Of a stretch of 64,000 nucleotides of DNA, positions 8,310 to 15,650 are shown one piece after another. The notes beneath the pieces were generated by a model. The model ran no database searches, was not told the origin of the DNA, and was given only the letters and a program-made list of their open reading frames with translations. The stretch comes from Lutimaribacter salitolerans (GTDB lineage Bacteria > Pseudomonadota > Alphaproteobacteria > Rhodobacterales > Rhodobacteraceae), in NCBI RefSeq assembly GCF_042677865.1, contig NZ_JBHUDD010000027.1, positions 1 to 64,000 of the forward strand, given 5' to 3'. The position numbers were made by a program, and so were the translations under genes. The stretch's first letter is position 1. Each line of letters begins with the position of its first letter.

Positions 8310-8605
8310 CAGCCGCGCCCCTCGTCGGCACAGCATTCCGCCAGCAATGCCCCGCTGACGGCCTGCGCGCGCGCAAAATCCGCCCGGCAGATCAGCCGCG
8401 TGCCCTGCCGCTCCTGCACCACCAGCCCGGCCTTGATCAGCGCGGCCAGATGGTGCGTCATGGTTGACGGCACCAGCCCCAGCCGCGTGCCAAGCGCGCC
8501 CACCGCAAGGCCGCTGTCGCCCGCCCGCACCAGATGGCGGAACGCGGCCAGCCGGGTCGGCTGCCCCAGCGCGGCAAGGCAGGTGGCAAGGTCATCAGTA
8601 TCCAT
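8309..8605 (-). CDS. ArsR family transcriptional regulator
   Basis: A 98-residue winged-helix repressor. LAALGQPTRLAAFRHLVRAG near residue 9-28 and the recognition region VPSTMTHHLAALIKAGLV (45-62) match ArsR/SmtB. The C-terminal ALLAECCADEG resembles the vicinal-cysteine tail of a proteobacterial ArsR subgroup that binds As(III); this is an analogy. It is coupled to the MFS gene by ATGA and probably autoregulates the pair. The upstream gap to the next minus-strand gene is 59 bp and must hold the promoter, but no clear operator was seen. Confidence 0.92.
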   Translation of the reverse strand: MDTDDLATCLAALGQPTRLAAFRHLVRAGDSGLAVGALGTRLGLVPSTMTHHLAALIKAGLVVQERQGTRLICRADFARAQAVSGALLAECCADEGRG

Positions 8606-8664
8606 GACGCGGCATTAGCACAGCCCAAAGGGCCTGTCATTCGGTAATCGCGGTAATACCGTTG

Positions 8665-10080
8665 TTATATATGCCGCAGAACCGCGCCGGGGTTCAGGAT
8701 GCCGTTGGGGTCCAGCACATCCTTGATCGCCCGCATCGTTGCCAGCTTGACCGGATCGCCATACCGCTCCAGATCACCGACCTTCAGCCGCCCGATGCCA
8801 TGCTCGGCGCTGACCGAGCCACCCATGTCATGCACCAGATCATGCACGCAGGTCTTGATCCCGTCGCGCAGGTTGTGAAACTCGGTCTTGTCGCGGCCCG
8901 CAGGCGGGAACACATTGTAATGCAGGTTGCCGTCGCCCAGATGCCCGAAACAGTTGATCCTGAACTCGCCCAGCCGCGCCAGCGCAGGCCCGGCGCGGTC
9001 GATGAAATCCGCCACCGCGCCCATGGGCAGGCTGATATCGTGGCTTGAAACCGAGCCCACACGCCGGTTCGCCTCGGGGATCTGCTCGCGCACCTCCCAG
9101 AACGCATGCCGCTGTGCCTCGTTCTGCGCGATGATCCCGTCGCTGACCAACCCGGCCTCGAAGCTTTCGGCAAACAGCGCCTCCAGAGCGCCAGCCGGGT
9201 CCAGCCCCGCCGCCAGCCCGACGTCGATCAGCACGAACCACTCGGGCGCGGTTTCGAAGGGCAGCCGGATATCGGGCAGCTTGTCGGCCAGAAAGTCCAG
9301 CCCCATGCGGTGCATCAGCTCGAACGCGCTGACGCCCTCGCCCATCCGGTCGCGCGCCAGCGCCAGCAGCGCCAGCGCATCCGCCGGGCTGTCAACGACC
9401 ATCAGCGCCGTGCCCTCGCCCGCCGGGCGCGGGGCCAGCTTCAGACTGGCCGCCGTGATCACGCCCAGGGTGCCCTCGGACCCGATCATCAGGTTGCGCA
9501 GGTCATAGCCGGTGTTGTCCTTGCGCAGCCGGCTCAGCCCGTTCCAGACACGGCCATCGGCCAGCACCACCTCCAGCCCCAGGCACAGATCGCGCGCATT
9601 GCCATAGCGCAGCACGTTGACCCCGCCCGCATTGGTCGCCAGCAGCCCGCCGATCCGGGCCGAGCCCTTGGACGCGATCGACAGCGGATACAGCCGCTCG
9701 ACCGCCTCGGCAGCATCATGCACATCCTGCAGGATCGCCCCCGCCTCGACCTCGATCACGTTCTCCTGCGGGTATGTCGCGCGCACCGCCGCCATCCGCT
9801 CCAGCGACAGCAGGACCGGCACAGGGCCCTCGCCCGCGACCTGCCCGCCCACCAGCCCGGTGCCCCCGCCATAGGGCACCACGCCGACGCGTGCATCGTT
9901 GCAGACGCGCAGCACAGCCGAGACCTCCTCGACCGATCCCGGGGCCACGACCACCGCCGCCTGCCCAGACCATCGCCCGCGCGGCTCTTCCAGATGGCGC
10001 GGCTCGGGCGCGCGCAGCGCCCTTTCCGGCAGCATCCCACGCAGATGATCGACAAAACCCTGATCGGCGTCCTTCAGCAT
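8665..10080 (-). CDS. FAD-binding oxidoreductase, D-2-hydroxyglutarate dehydrogenase-like
   Basis: A 471-residue flavoenzyme of the VAO/PCMH fold (FAD-linked oxidase, type 4). FAD-binding parts: VPYGGGTGLVGGQ near residue 80, NAGGVNVLRYGN near 150, RKDNTGYDLRNLMIGSEGTLG near 190-210. The substrate domain ends with GHLGDGNLHYN and SAEHGIG. The KDNTGYDL-GSEGTLG pattern fits D-2-hydroxyglutarate dehydrogenase better than D-lactate dehydrogenase or GlcD, but the three are close. ATG 10080 follows GCAGGGAGA; the GTG at 10098 overlaps the murD stop. It lies 14 bp after murD, so it may share the cell-wall transcript. Confidence 0.9.
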   Translation of the reverse strand: MLKDADQGFVDHLRGMLPERALRAPEPRHLEEPRGRWSGQAAVVVAPGSVEEVSAVLRVCNDARVGVVPYGGGTGLVGGQVAGEGPVPVLLSLERMAAVRATYPQENVIEVEAGAILQDVHDAAEAVERLYPLSIASKGSARIGGLLATNAGGVNVLRYGNARDLCLGLEVVLADGRVWNGLSRLRKDNTGYDLRNLMIGSEGTLGVITAASLKLAPRPAGEGTALMVVDSPADALALLALARDRMGEGVSAFELMHRMGLDFLADKLPDIRLPFETAPEWFVLIDVGLAAGLDPAGALEALFAESFEAGLVSDGIIAQNEAQRHAFWEVREQIPEANRRVGSVSSHDISLPMGAVADFIDRAGPALARLGEFRINCFGHLGDGNLHYNVFPPAGRDKTEFHNLRDGIKTCVHDLVHDMGGSVSAEHGIGRLKVGDLERYGDPVKLATMRAIKDVLDPNGILNPGAVLRHI

Positions 10081-10094
10081 CGTCGTCTCCCTGC

Positions 10095-11498
10095 TCACCC
10101 GTCCCGCAAACCGGCCATCACGCAGGCGATGAAATCCTCGCCGCGCTGCTCGAAATTGTCATACTGGTCGAAACTCGCCGCCGCCGGGGCCAGCAACACC
10201 ACATCCCCCGGCTCCGCCTCGGCCATCGCCGCCGCCACCGCCTGCGCCATGGTGGTGCAGACCTCGGCCTCGACCCCGGGCAGTTGCATCGCAAACCCCG
10301 CCGCCTCGCGCCCGATGACATAGGCCTTGACCACATGGCCCAGCCCCGGGGCCAGCCCGTCCAGCCCGCCCTCCTTCTCCAGCCCGCCGCAGATCCAGCG
10401 GACCCGCTCGAACGCCAGCAACGCCTTCAGCGCGCTGTCCACATTCGTGGCCTTGCTGTCGTTCACATAGGCCACGCCACCCGCCTCGGCCACGCGCTGG
10501 CTGCGATGCGGCAGACCGGGATAGCTGTGCAAACCCTGCTCGATCACCTTGGGCGCCACCCCCATCGCGCGCAGCACCGCATAGGCCGCGCAGGCGTTCT
10601 GGTGGTTATGCGCCCCCGGCAGGCCCGCCACGCCGCGCAAATCGATGCTGGCCACCTGCCGGCCCTTGCGCCACTCGGTCAGAAACCCCTTGCGCGCATA
10701 GACCTGCCAGCCGGGACCAACCAGCTTGCGGGCGGCGCTGACACGGATCAGCCGGTCATCCCCCGGCCCCATGGCGATCTGGTTGGCCAGGTACTGCCCC
10801 TCGATCTCGTCCACGCCGATGATGGCCCGGTCCGGCCCGCCTTCGGCAAACAGCCGCCGCTTGGCCGCGAAATAGCCCCCCATGCCGCCGTGCCGGTCCA
10901 GATGATCCGGCGTCAGGTTGGTGAACACGGCAATGTCCGGCGTCAGCGCCCGCGCCAGATCGGTCTGATAGCTCGACAGCTCCAGCACCACCGCGCCGCC
11001 CTCGCCCGGCATCTCGATATCCAGCACGCCGCGCCCGATATTGCCCGCCAGCTCGCTGTCGCGCCCGGCCTCGTGCAGCAGATGATGGATCAGCGCGGCG
11101 GTGGTGGATTTCCCGTTCGACCCGGTCACCGCGATCACCCGGGGCGGGCTGTCATAGGCGTCAAACCCCGCCGCGAAGGAGCGGAAGAACAGCCCGATAT
11201 CGTTGTCCACCGGCACGCCCGCCGCCCATGCGGCAGCGACCACCGGGTTGGGCCCGGGGTACAGATGCGGGATACCGGGGCTGACCACCAGACAGGTCAC
11301 GTCATCAAACGCCCCCGCCCGGGTCAGGTCGCGGATCTCGATCCCCTCGTCCAGCGCCCGCTCCCGCGCCCGCGGGTTGTCATCCCAGCCGACCGGCGTG
11401 GCCCCGCCTGCGCGGAGCGCATGCGCCGCCGACAGGCCGGATCGCCCCAGACCCAGAACCGCCACCGCCTGATGCTCGAAACCCTGAACCGGGATCAT
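10095..11498 (-). CDS. murD: UDP-N-acetylmuramoylalanine--D-glutamate ligase
   Basis: A 467-residue Mur ligase adding D-Glu to UDP-MurNAc-L-Ala in the cytoplasm. The N-terminal VAVLGLGRSGLSAAHAL is the UMP-binding Rossmann turn; VTGSNGKSTTAALIHH near residue 115 is the ATP loop; NLTPDHLDRHG and the late VNDSKATNVDS block are MurD-type. ATG 11498 has GGAGG 5 nt upstream, better than GTG 11510. It is separated from mraY by a BciB-like gene and repeat elements, and ftsW/murG do not follow as they do in many alphaproteobacteria. Confidence 0.96.
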   Translation of the reverse strand: MIPVQGFEHQAVAVLGLGRSGLSAAHALRAGGATPVGWDDNPRARERALDEGIEIRDLTRAGAFDDVTCLVVSPGIPHLYPGPNPVVAAAWAAGVPVDNDIGLFFRSFAAGFDAYDSPPRVIAVTGSNGKSTTAALIHHLLHEAGRDSELAGNIGRGVLDIEMPGEGGAVVLELSSYQTDLARALTPDIAVFTNLTPDHLDRHGGMGGYFAAKRRLFAEGGPDRAIIGVDEIEGQYLANQIAMGPGDDRLIRVSAARKLVGPGWQVYARKGFLTEWRKGRQVASIDLRGVAGLPGAHNHQNACAAYAVLRAMGVAPKVIEQGLHSYPGLPHRSQRVAEAGGVAYVNDSKATNVDSALKALLAFERVRWICGGLEKEGGLDGLAPGLGHVVKAYVIGREAAGFAMQLPGVEAEVCTTMAQAVAAAMAEAEPGDVVLLAPAAASFDQYDNFEQRGEDFIACVMAGLRDG

Positions 11499-11558
11499 GC
11501 GCGCCTCCACACGTTGCTGGCAGGATCGCTACCGCAAAGGCTGCGCAGGCGAAAGCCC

Positions 11559-11629
11559 CTTCATCTTGCCAGGTAAACTCCGGGGGTGAATGACGGCGCA
11601 GCCGTCAGAGGGGGCAGCGCCCCCTACCG
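11559..11629. repeat. dispersed hairpin repeat, copy 2
   Basis: Begins CTTCATCTTGCCAGGTAAAC then TCCGGGGG, followed by a variable hairpin (TGACGGC-GCA-GCCGTCA, 11591-11607) and a constant hairpin (GGGGGC-AGC-GCCCCC). It fills the gap between the bciB-like gene and murD and overlaps the end of the former. Copy 3 at 12911 has the same leader and the same last hairpin but a different middle hairpin. Confidence 0.8.
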
Positions 11630-12844
11630 CCGCTCCTCCGGACCCGGCAACAGACCATAGCGCGCCGCGACCCGCCAGACATGCGCAGGCACCATGTTCT
11701 TGACCCGTGCAGGATGGCCACGACGCAGGTGCAAAATGGTCTCGACCGCCTTCATCTCGACCCGCGCGCGGGCAAATTCCAGCCCGCGTGGCCCGATGCG
11801 CGGCTGCAACCAGGCCACGATCGGCCGCACCCAGTTCGGCATCCGGCGCAGCGGCAGCCCGCCCGCCGCGCGTTCGGTATTGGCCAGAAAGCCCTTGACC
11901 GCCGCCTCGCGCTTGCCCTTGTCGCTCAGCGCGCGCGTGGCCACCCGATCCCCCAGCGCCGCCAGCATTTCGGCCCCGCGCGCATTGCGCACGATCAGCC
12001 ATTGATCGCCGTCACCGCCCATATAGCCCACGGTGATATCCGCCAGCCGGTTGGTATAGTCCACGCAGGTCTTGCAGGTCATCGGAAAGAAGTCGGCCGG
12101 CAGGTCGGAAATCGGCAGCTTCAGGAACGGCACGAACCGCGGCTTTCGCCCGTCGTCAAACCGCAGCTCGACGCGGAAATCCGCCCGGAACTCCAGATAA
12201 CTCACCGTCTCGGGCCGGTCGTCCAGCAGGGCCAGGAACTCGTGAAACCGCGCCGTGGTGGTGTTGTCCGAACAGGGCGTACCGATCACGTACAGACGCT
12301 CCAGCCCCAGCTCCGCCTCCAGCGCGCGCAGGGCATAGACCTGACAGGGGATGCCCACCACGGCCAGCCGCTTGTGACCGGCGGCAATCGCAGGCTCCAG
12401 CAGCGCCAGCAGCGGCCCGAACCCCATGCGCATGCCACGACACTCCGCCATGGCCTCGGGGTCGGTCACGATCACCGGGCGCGGGGCCCAGCGATCGGCC
12501 GGGTCGGGCGCCGTGGCCAGCACCGCATCCACCGCGCCCGTGCGCAGCAATTGCGCCGCCAGCGCCGTGGTCAGCCCGGTCCATTGCGCACCGGGTGCTG
12601 GCGGGTCCAGCCGCGCGCGCAGCATCCTTTGCGTGACGCCGAAAAACGCCTCGTCCCCGGTCGCCCCGCCTGCCCGGCCATGCACCCGGGCCTCCAACCC
12701 CTCGTAATCGGGCTGGATGAACTGGCAGGCCCTGCCACAGGCCTTGCCATCGCCCATGCGCGACACCCCGCAATCGGTGCACAGCCCGGTGCGCGGCGCG
12801 CCGGTCAGCGGCGGCGCGGTCAGTCCCTTGGATGCATCAAACAT
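11624..12844 (-). CDS. bciB: BciB-family (FrhB-type) ferredoxin-dependent 8-vinyl reductase candidate
   Basis: A 406-residue FrhB/FdhB-family iron-sulfur flavoprotein. The N-terminal cysteines (CTDCGVSRMGDGKACGRAC, about residues 22-40), LEARVHGR, GAQWTGLTTALA, VVGIPCQVYALRALEAELGLE, VIGTPCSDN, MTCKTCVDY and ADITVGYMGGDG follow block by block the pattern I recall for BciB (divinyl chlorophyllide 8-vinyl reductase) and the related 7-hydroxymethyl chlorophyll a reductase. ATG 12844 has GGGAGG 7 nt upstream. A PpsR/CrtJ-type palindrome lies 20-46 bp upstream, which fits a bacteriochlorophyll role. The exact reaction is inferred. Its place between mraY and murD is unusual. Confidence 0.72.
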   Translation of the reverse strand: MFDASKGLTAPPLTGAPRTGLCTDCGVSRMGDGKACGRACQFIQPDYEGLEARVHGRAGGATGDEAFFGVTQRMLRARLDPPAPGAQWTGLTTALAAQLLRTGAVDAVLATAPDPADRWAPRPVIVTDPEAMAECRGMRMGFGPLLALLEPAIAAGHKRLAVVGIPCQVYALRALEAELGLERLYVIGTPCSDNTTTARFHEFLALLDDRPETVSYLEFRADFRVELRFDDGRKPRFVPFLKLPISDLPADFFPMTCKTCVDYTNRLADITVGYMGGDGDQWLIVRNARGAEMLAALGDRVATRALSDKGKREAAVKGFLANTERAAGGLPLRRMPNWVRPIVAWLQPRIGPRGLEFARARVEMKAVETILHLRRGHPARVKNMVPAHVWRVAARYGLLPGPEERR

Positions 12845-12864
12845 GGCACGGCCTCCCCCTCGCA

Positions 12865-12890
12865 GATGTGTCAACGCTAATTGACACATC
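12865..12890 (-). promoter_or_regulatory. PpsR/CrtJ-type operator palindrome upstream of bciB-like gene
   Basis: A perfect inverted repeat GATGTGTCAA-N6-TTGACACATC. The inner part reads TGTCAACGCTAATTGACA, matching the TGT-N12-ACA consensus of the photosynthesis repressor PpsR/CrtJ. On the minus strand the left arm supplies TTGACA, which could be a -35 hexamer, so a bound repressor would block the promoter. The last arm base is 21 bp from the bciB-like start codon. Confidence 0.7.
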
Positions 12891-12910
12891 CCGGTTTGAC
12901 CAGCCCAAGC

Positions 12911-12978
12911 TTCATCTTGCCAGGTAAACTCCGGGGGAGTCGCGCCACCGGCGCGACGGGGGCAGCGCCCCCCACCCC
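12911..12978. repeat. dispersed hairpin repeat, copy 3
   Basis: TTCATCTTGCCAGGTAAACT followed by CCGGGGGAG, a variable hairpin GTCGCGCC-ACC-GGCGCGAC (about 12939-12957) and the constant hairpin GGGGGC-AGC-GCCCCC. Same layout as copy 2 at 11559, so copies 2 and 3 bracket the bciB-like gene in the same orientation. Confidence 0.8.
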
Positions 12979-13040
12979 CGAGGCTCCGGCCGCAAGGCCG
13001 GGACCGAGATGTCCGGCGCGCGGCACCGCCGCGCCCATTC
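12979..13040. repeat. second repeat family, copy A
   Basis: Contains GGCCGcAAGGCCGG, then CGAGATGTCC and the hairpin GCGCGGCACCGCCGCGC. A closely matching copy lies at 30771-30826 beside the pyc stop. Here it abuts copy 3 of the first repeat family, between mraY and the bciB-like gene. No ORF is plausible in it. Confidence 0.65.
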
Positions 13041-13121
13041 AGGTCGCGCCAAGCGGATCAATCGCCCTGCGCATGGAATGTGCATGCGATGTGCATGGCG
13101 CGTGCATCGCGGTTCCGCGCC

Positions 13122-14204
13122 TCAGCGCACCTTCAGGGTGGCCAGGCCGATCATCGCCAGGATCAGCGCAATGATCCAGAACCGGATCACGATCTGCGGC
13201 TCCGACCAGCCCTTTTTCTCATAATGGTGATGGATCGGGGCCATCAGGAACACCCGCTTGCCGGTGCGCTTGAAATAGGCGACCTGGATGATCACCGACA
13301 GCGCCTCGACCACGAACAGACCGCCCACGATGGCCAGCACGATTTCGTGCTTGGTCGCCACCGCGATCGCCCCGAGCGCACCGCCAAGGGCAAGCGATCC
13401 GGTGTCGCCCATGAACACTGCGGCGGGTGGTGCATTGTACCACAGGAATCCCAGTCCGCCGCCGATAAGCCCTGCCACGAAAACAAGAATTTCACCCGTG
13501 CCCGGCACGTAGTGGACGTCCAGATACTCGGTAAAATCGACCCGTCCGACGGCATAGGCGATCACGCCGAAGGTGCCCGAGGCGATCATCACCGGCATGA
13601 TCGCCAGCCCGTCCAGACCGTCGGTCAGGTTCACCGCATTGGCGGCCCCCACGATCACGATCATCGAGAACGGCACGAACAGCACGCCCAAGTACAGCAG
13701 GGTTTCCTTGAACACCGGAAAGGCCAGCTGGTTGGTCAACTCATCGGGATGGTACTGCGCCGCCCAGAACGCGGCGATGCCTCCGATGGCAAAGCCCAGC
13801 CCCAGCCGCACCTTGCCCGACACACCCTTCGAGTTCTGCTTGGCCACCTTGGCATAATCGTCGGCAAAGCCGATCAGCCCGTAACTCACCGTCACGAAAA
13901 GGATCATCCAGATGAACGCATTGTCCAGCCGCGCCCAGAGCAGGGTCGAGCTCAGCAGCGCCCCCACGATCAGCAGCCCGCCCATGGTGGGCGTGCCCGC
14001 CTTGGCGAAATGCCCCTCGGGGCCGTCGGTGCGGATCGGCTGGCCCTTGCCCTGCCGCTTGCGCAGCACGTTGATCAGCGGCCTGCCGAACAGGAAGCCG
14101 AACAGCAGCGCGGTCAGGAACGCGCCCCCCGAGCGGAAGGTGATATAGCGAAACAGGTTGAAAAAATCGCCACCGTCCGAAAGCTCGGTCAACCAATACA
14201 GCAT
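13122..14204 (-). CDS. mraY: phospho-N-acetylmuramoyl-pentapeptide transferase
   Basis: A 360-residue polytopic membrane enzyme making lipid I from UDP-MurNAc-pentapeptide and undecaprenyl phosphate. About ten hydrophobic helices; cytoplasmic signatures are GTPTMGGLLIV near residue 70, GFADDYAKVAKQN near 115, ANAVNLTDGLDGLA near 190 and the histidine-rich MAPIHHHYEKKGW near 325. Its ATG directly follows the murF TAG, so it is read from the dcw transcript. Length is normal for the family. Confidence 0.97.
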   Translation of the reverse strand: MLYWLTELSDGGDFFNLFRYITFRSGGAFLTALLFGFLFGRPLINVLRKRQGKGQPIRTDGPEGHFAKAGTPTMGGLLIVGALLSSTLLWARLDNAFIWMILFVTVSYGLIGFADDYAKVAKQNSKGVSGKVRLGLGFAIGGIAAFWAAQYHPDELTNQLAFPVFKETLLYLGVLFVPFSMIVIVGAANAVNLTDGLDGLAIMPVMIASGTFGVIAYAVGRVDFTEYLDVHYVPGTGEILVFVAGLIGGGLGFLWYNAPPAAVFMGDTGSLALGGALGAIAVATKHEIVLAIVGGLFVVEALSVIIQVAYFKRTGKRVFLMAPIHHHYEKKGWSEPQIVIRFWIIALILAMIGLATLKVR

Positions 14205-15650
14205 CTACACGGTCCCTCTGTCAGATGATCGCGCGGCATGGCCCAGTTTGCGCAGCGCGTCAACCACCAGAGACACGCGGCTGCCCTTTGAGCCCTTGAC
14301 CAGCACGACATCGCCGGCATCCACCAGGCGCGCCGCGCGCGCCACCATGTCCTGCGCCTTCGCGACCCAGATGCCGCGGCGCTCGTCGGGCAGGGCCTCG
14401 TGCAGGTGACGCATCAACGGCCCCACGCAATGCACCTTGTCGATTTCCTGCATCCAGCCCAGATCGGCCAGATCGGCATGCATCGCCACCTCGTCCGCGC
14501 CAAGCTCCAGCATATCGCCCAGAATCGCGGTGCGCCGTCCCCGCGCGACGCGGCCAACCCCGTCATCGGTGCGCGCGGCGGCCAGAACCTCGAGCGCCGC
14601 CACCATCGAGGTGGGGTTGGCGTTGAACGCGTCGTCGATCAGTTCGAACACCTGATCCTCGTCCACCAGGTCCATGCGGATCGCCTCGCGCGCACCGCGC
14701 CCCGCCGGGGGGTGCCAGCGGCCCAAGTCGTTGGTCGCCATCCCCCGGTCCAGCTTCAGCGCGCTGATCACACCCAGCACGCCCATGCCGTTCACCGCGA
14801 AATGCCGCCCCGCCGCCATCACCTTGAACAGCACCTTCTGCCGCCAGGCCCGGCCATGCACTACCGTGGTGGTGTCGATCAGCCGGATGTCGGTGGCGCG
14901 ATGGTGATTGCGGCGCGCCTCGCCAAAGGTCAGAACCCGCGCGCCAATGGCCCGCGCGCGGTCCTGCAGGATCTGTGTCGTCGCGATATCGCCGTTCAGC
15001 ACCGCCACCCCGCCCGGTTCCAGCCCGTCAAGGATGCTGGCCTTTTCGCGTGCGATATCTTCGATGCTGTCAAAGGCTTCCAGATGCGCGGGGGCCACGG
15101 TGGTGATCATCGCTACATGCGGCCGGGCCATGCGCGACAGCGGCGCGATCTCGCCCGGGGCATTCATGCCGATCTCGATCACGGCGAACTGCGTGTCAAC
15201 GGGCATCCGCGCCAGCGTCAGCGGCACGCCCCAGTGGTTGTTGTAACTCGCCTCGGCGGCATGGGTGCGCCCCTGCCCCGACAGCACCACGCGCAGCATC
15301 TCCTTGGTTGAGGTCTTTCCGACCGAGCCGGTCACCGCCACCACCCGCGCATCCGTGCGGTCGCGCGCGGCGCGGCCCAGATCCTCCAGCCCGCGCAGCA
15401 CATCCGGCACGATCAGCAGCGGCGCATCAGCCGCCACGCCTTCGGGGACACGCGACACCAGCGCCGCCGCCGCCCCGGACGCAAGCGCCTGTGCCACGAA
15501 CTCATGCCCGTCGCGCGCCGCCTGCAAGGCCACGAACAGATCACCGGGCCGGATCGTGCGGGTGTCGATGGACACGCCCGTGGCCTGCCAGTCGCGGGTC
15601 ACTTGCCCGCCCGTGGCCTCGGCGGCCTGTTCCGATGTCCACAGGGTCAT
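14205..15650 (-). CDS. murF: UDP-N-acetylmuramoyl-tripeptide--D-alanyl-D-alanine ligase
   Basis: A 481-residue Mur ligase that adds D-Ala-D-Ala to UDP-MurNAc-tripeptide. ATP loop VTGSVGKTSTKEML near residue 105-118; NNHWGVPLTLARMP near 140 and DAFNANPTSMVAALEVL near 335 are MurF-type. Its ATG overlaps the murE stop (ATGA), indicating coupled translation. The ligase part is full length. Confidence 0.97.
   Translation of the reverse strand: MTLWTSEQAAEATGGQVTRDWQATGVSIDTRTIRPGDLFVALQAARDGHEFVAQALASGAAAALVSRVPEGVAADAPLLIVPDVLRGLEDLGRAARDRTDARVVAVTGSVGKTSTKEMLRVVLSGQGRTHAAEASYNNHWGVPLTLARMPVDTQFAVIEIGMNAPGEIAPLSRMARPHVAMITTVAPAHLEAFDSIEDIAREKASILDGLEPGGVAVLNGDIATTQILQDRARAIGARVLTFGEARRNHHRATDIRLIDTTTVVHGRAWRQKVLFKVMAAGRHFAVNGMGVLGVISALKLDRGMATNDLGRWHPPAGRGAREAIRMDLVDEDQVFELIDDAFNANPTSMVAALEVLAAARTDDGVGRVARGRRTAILGDMLELGADEVAMHADLADLGWMQEIDKVHCVGPLMRHLHEALPDERRGIWVAKAQDMVARAARLVDAGDVVLVKGSKGSRVSLVVDALRKLGHAARSSDRGTV

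Noticed and set aside
13080..14228. 382-codon plus-strand frame opposite mraY
   Set aside because: Histidine/glutamine-rich shadow; mraY on the other strand is complete.
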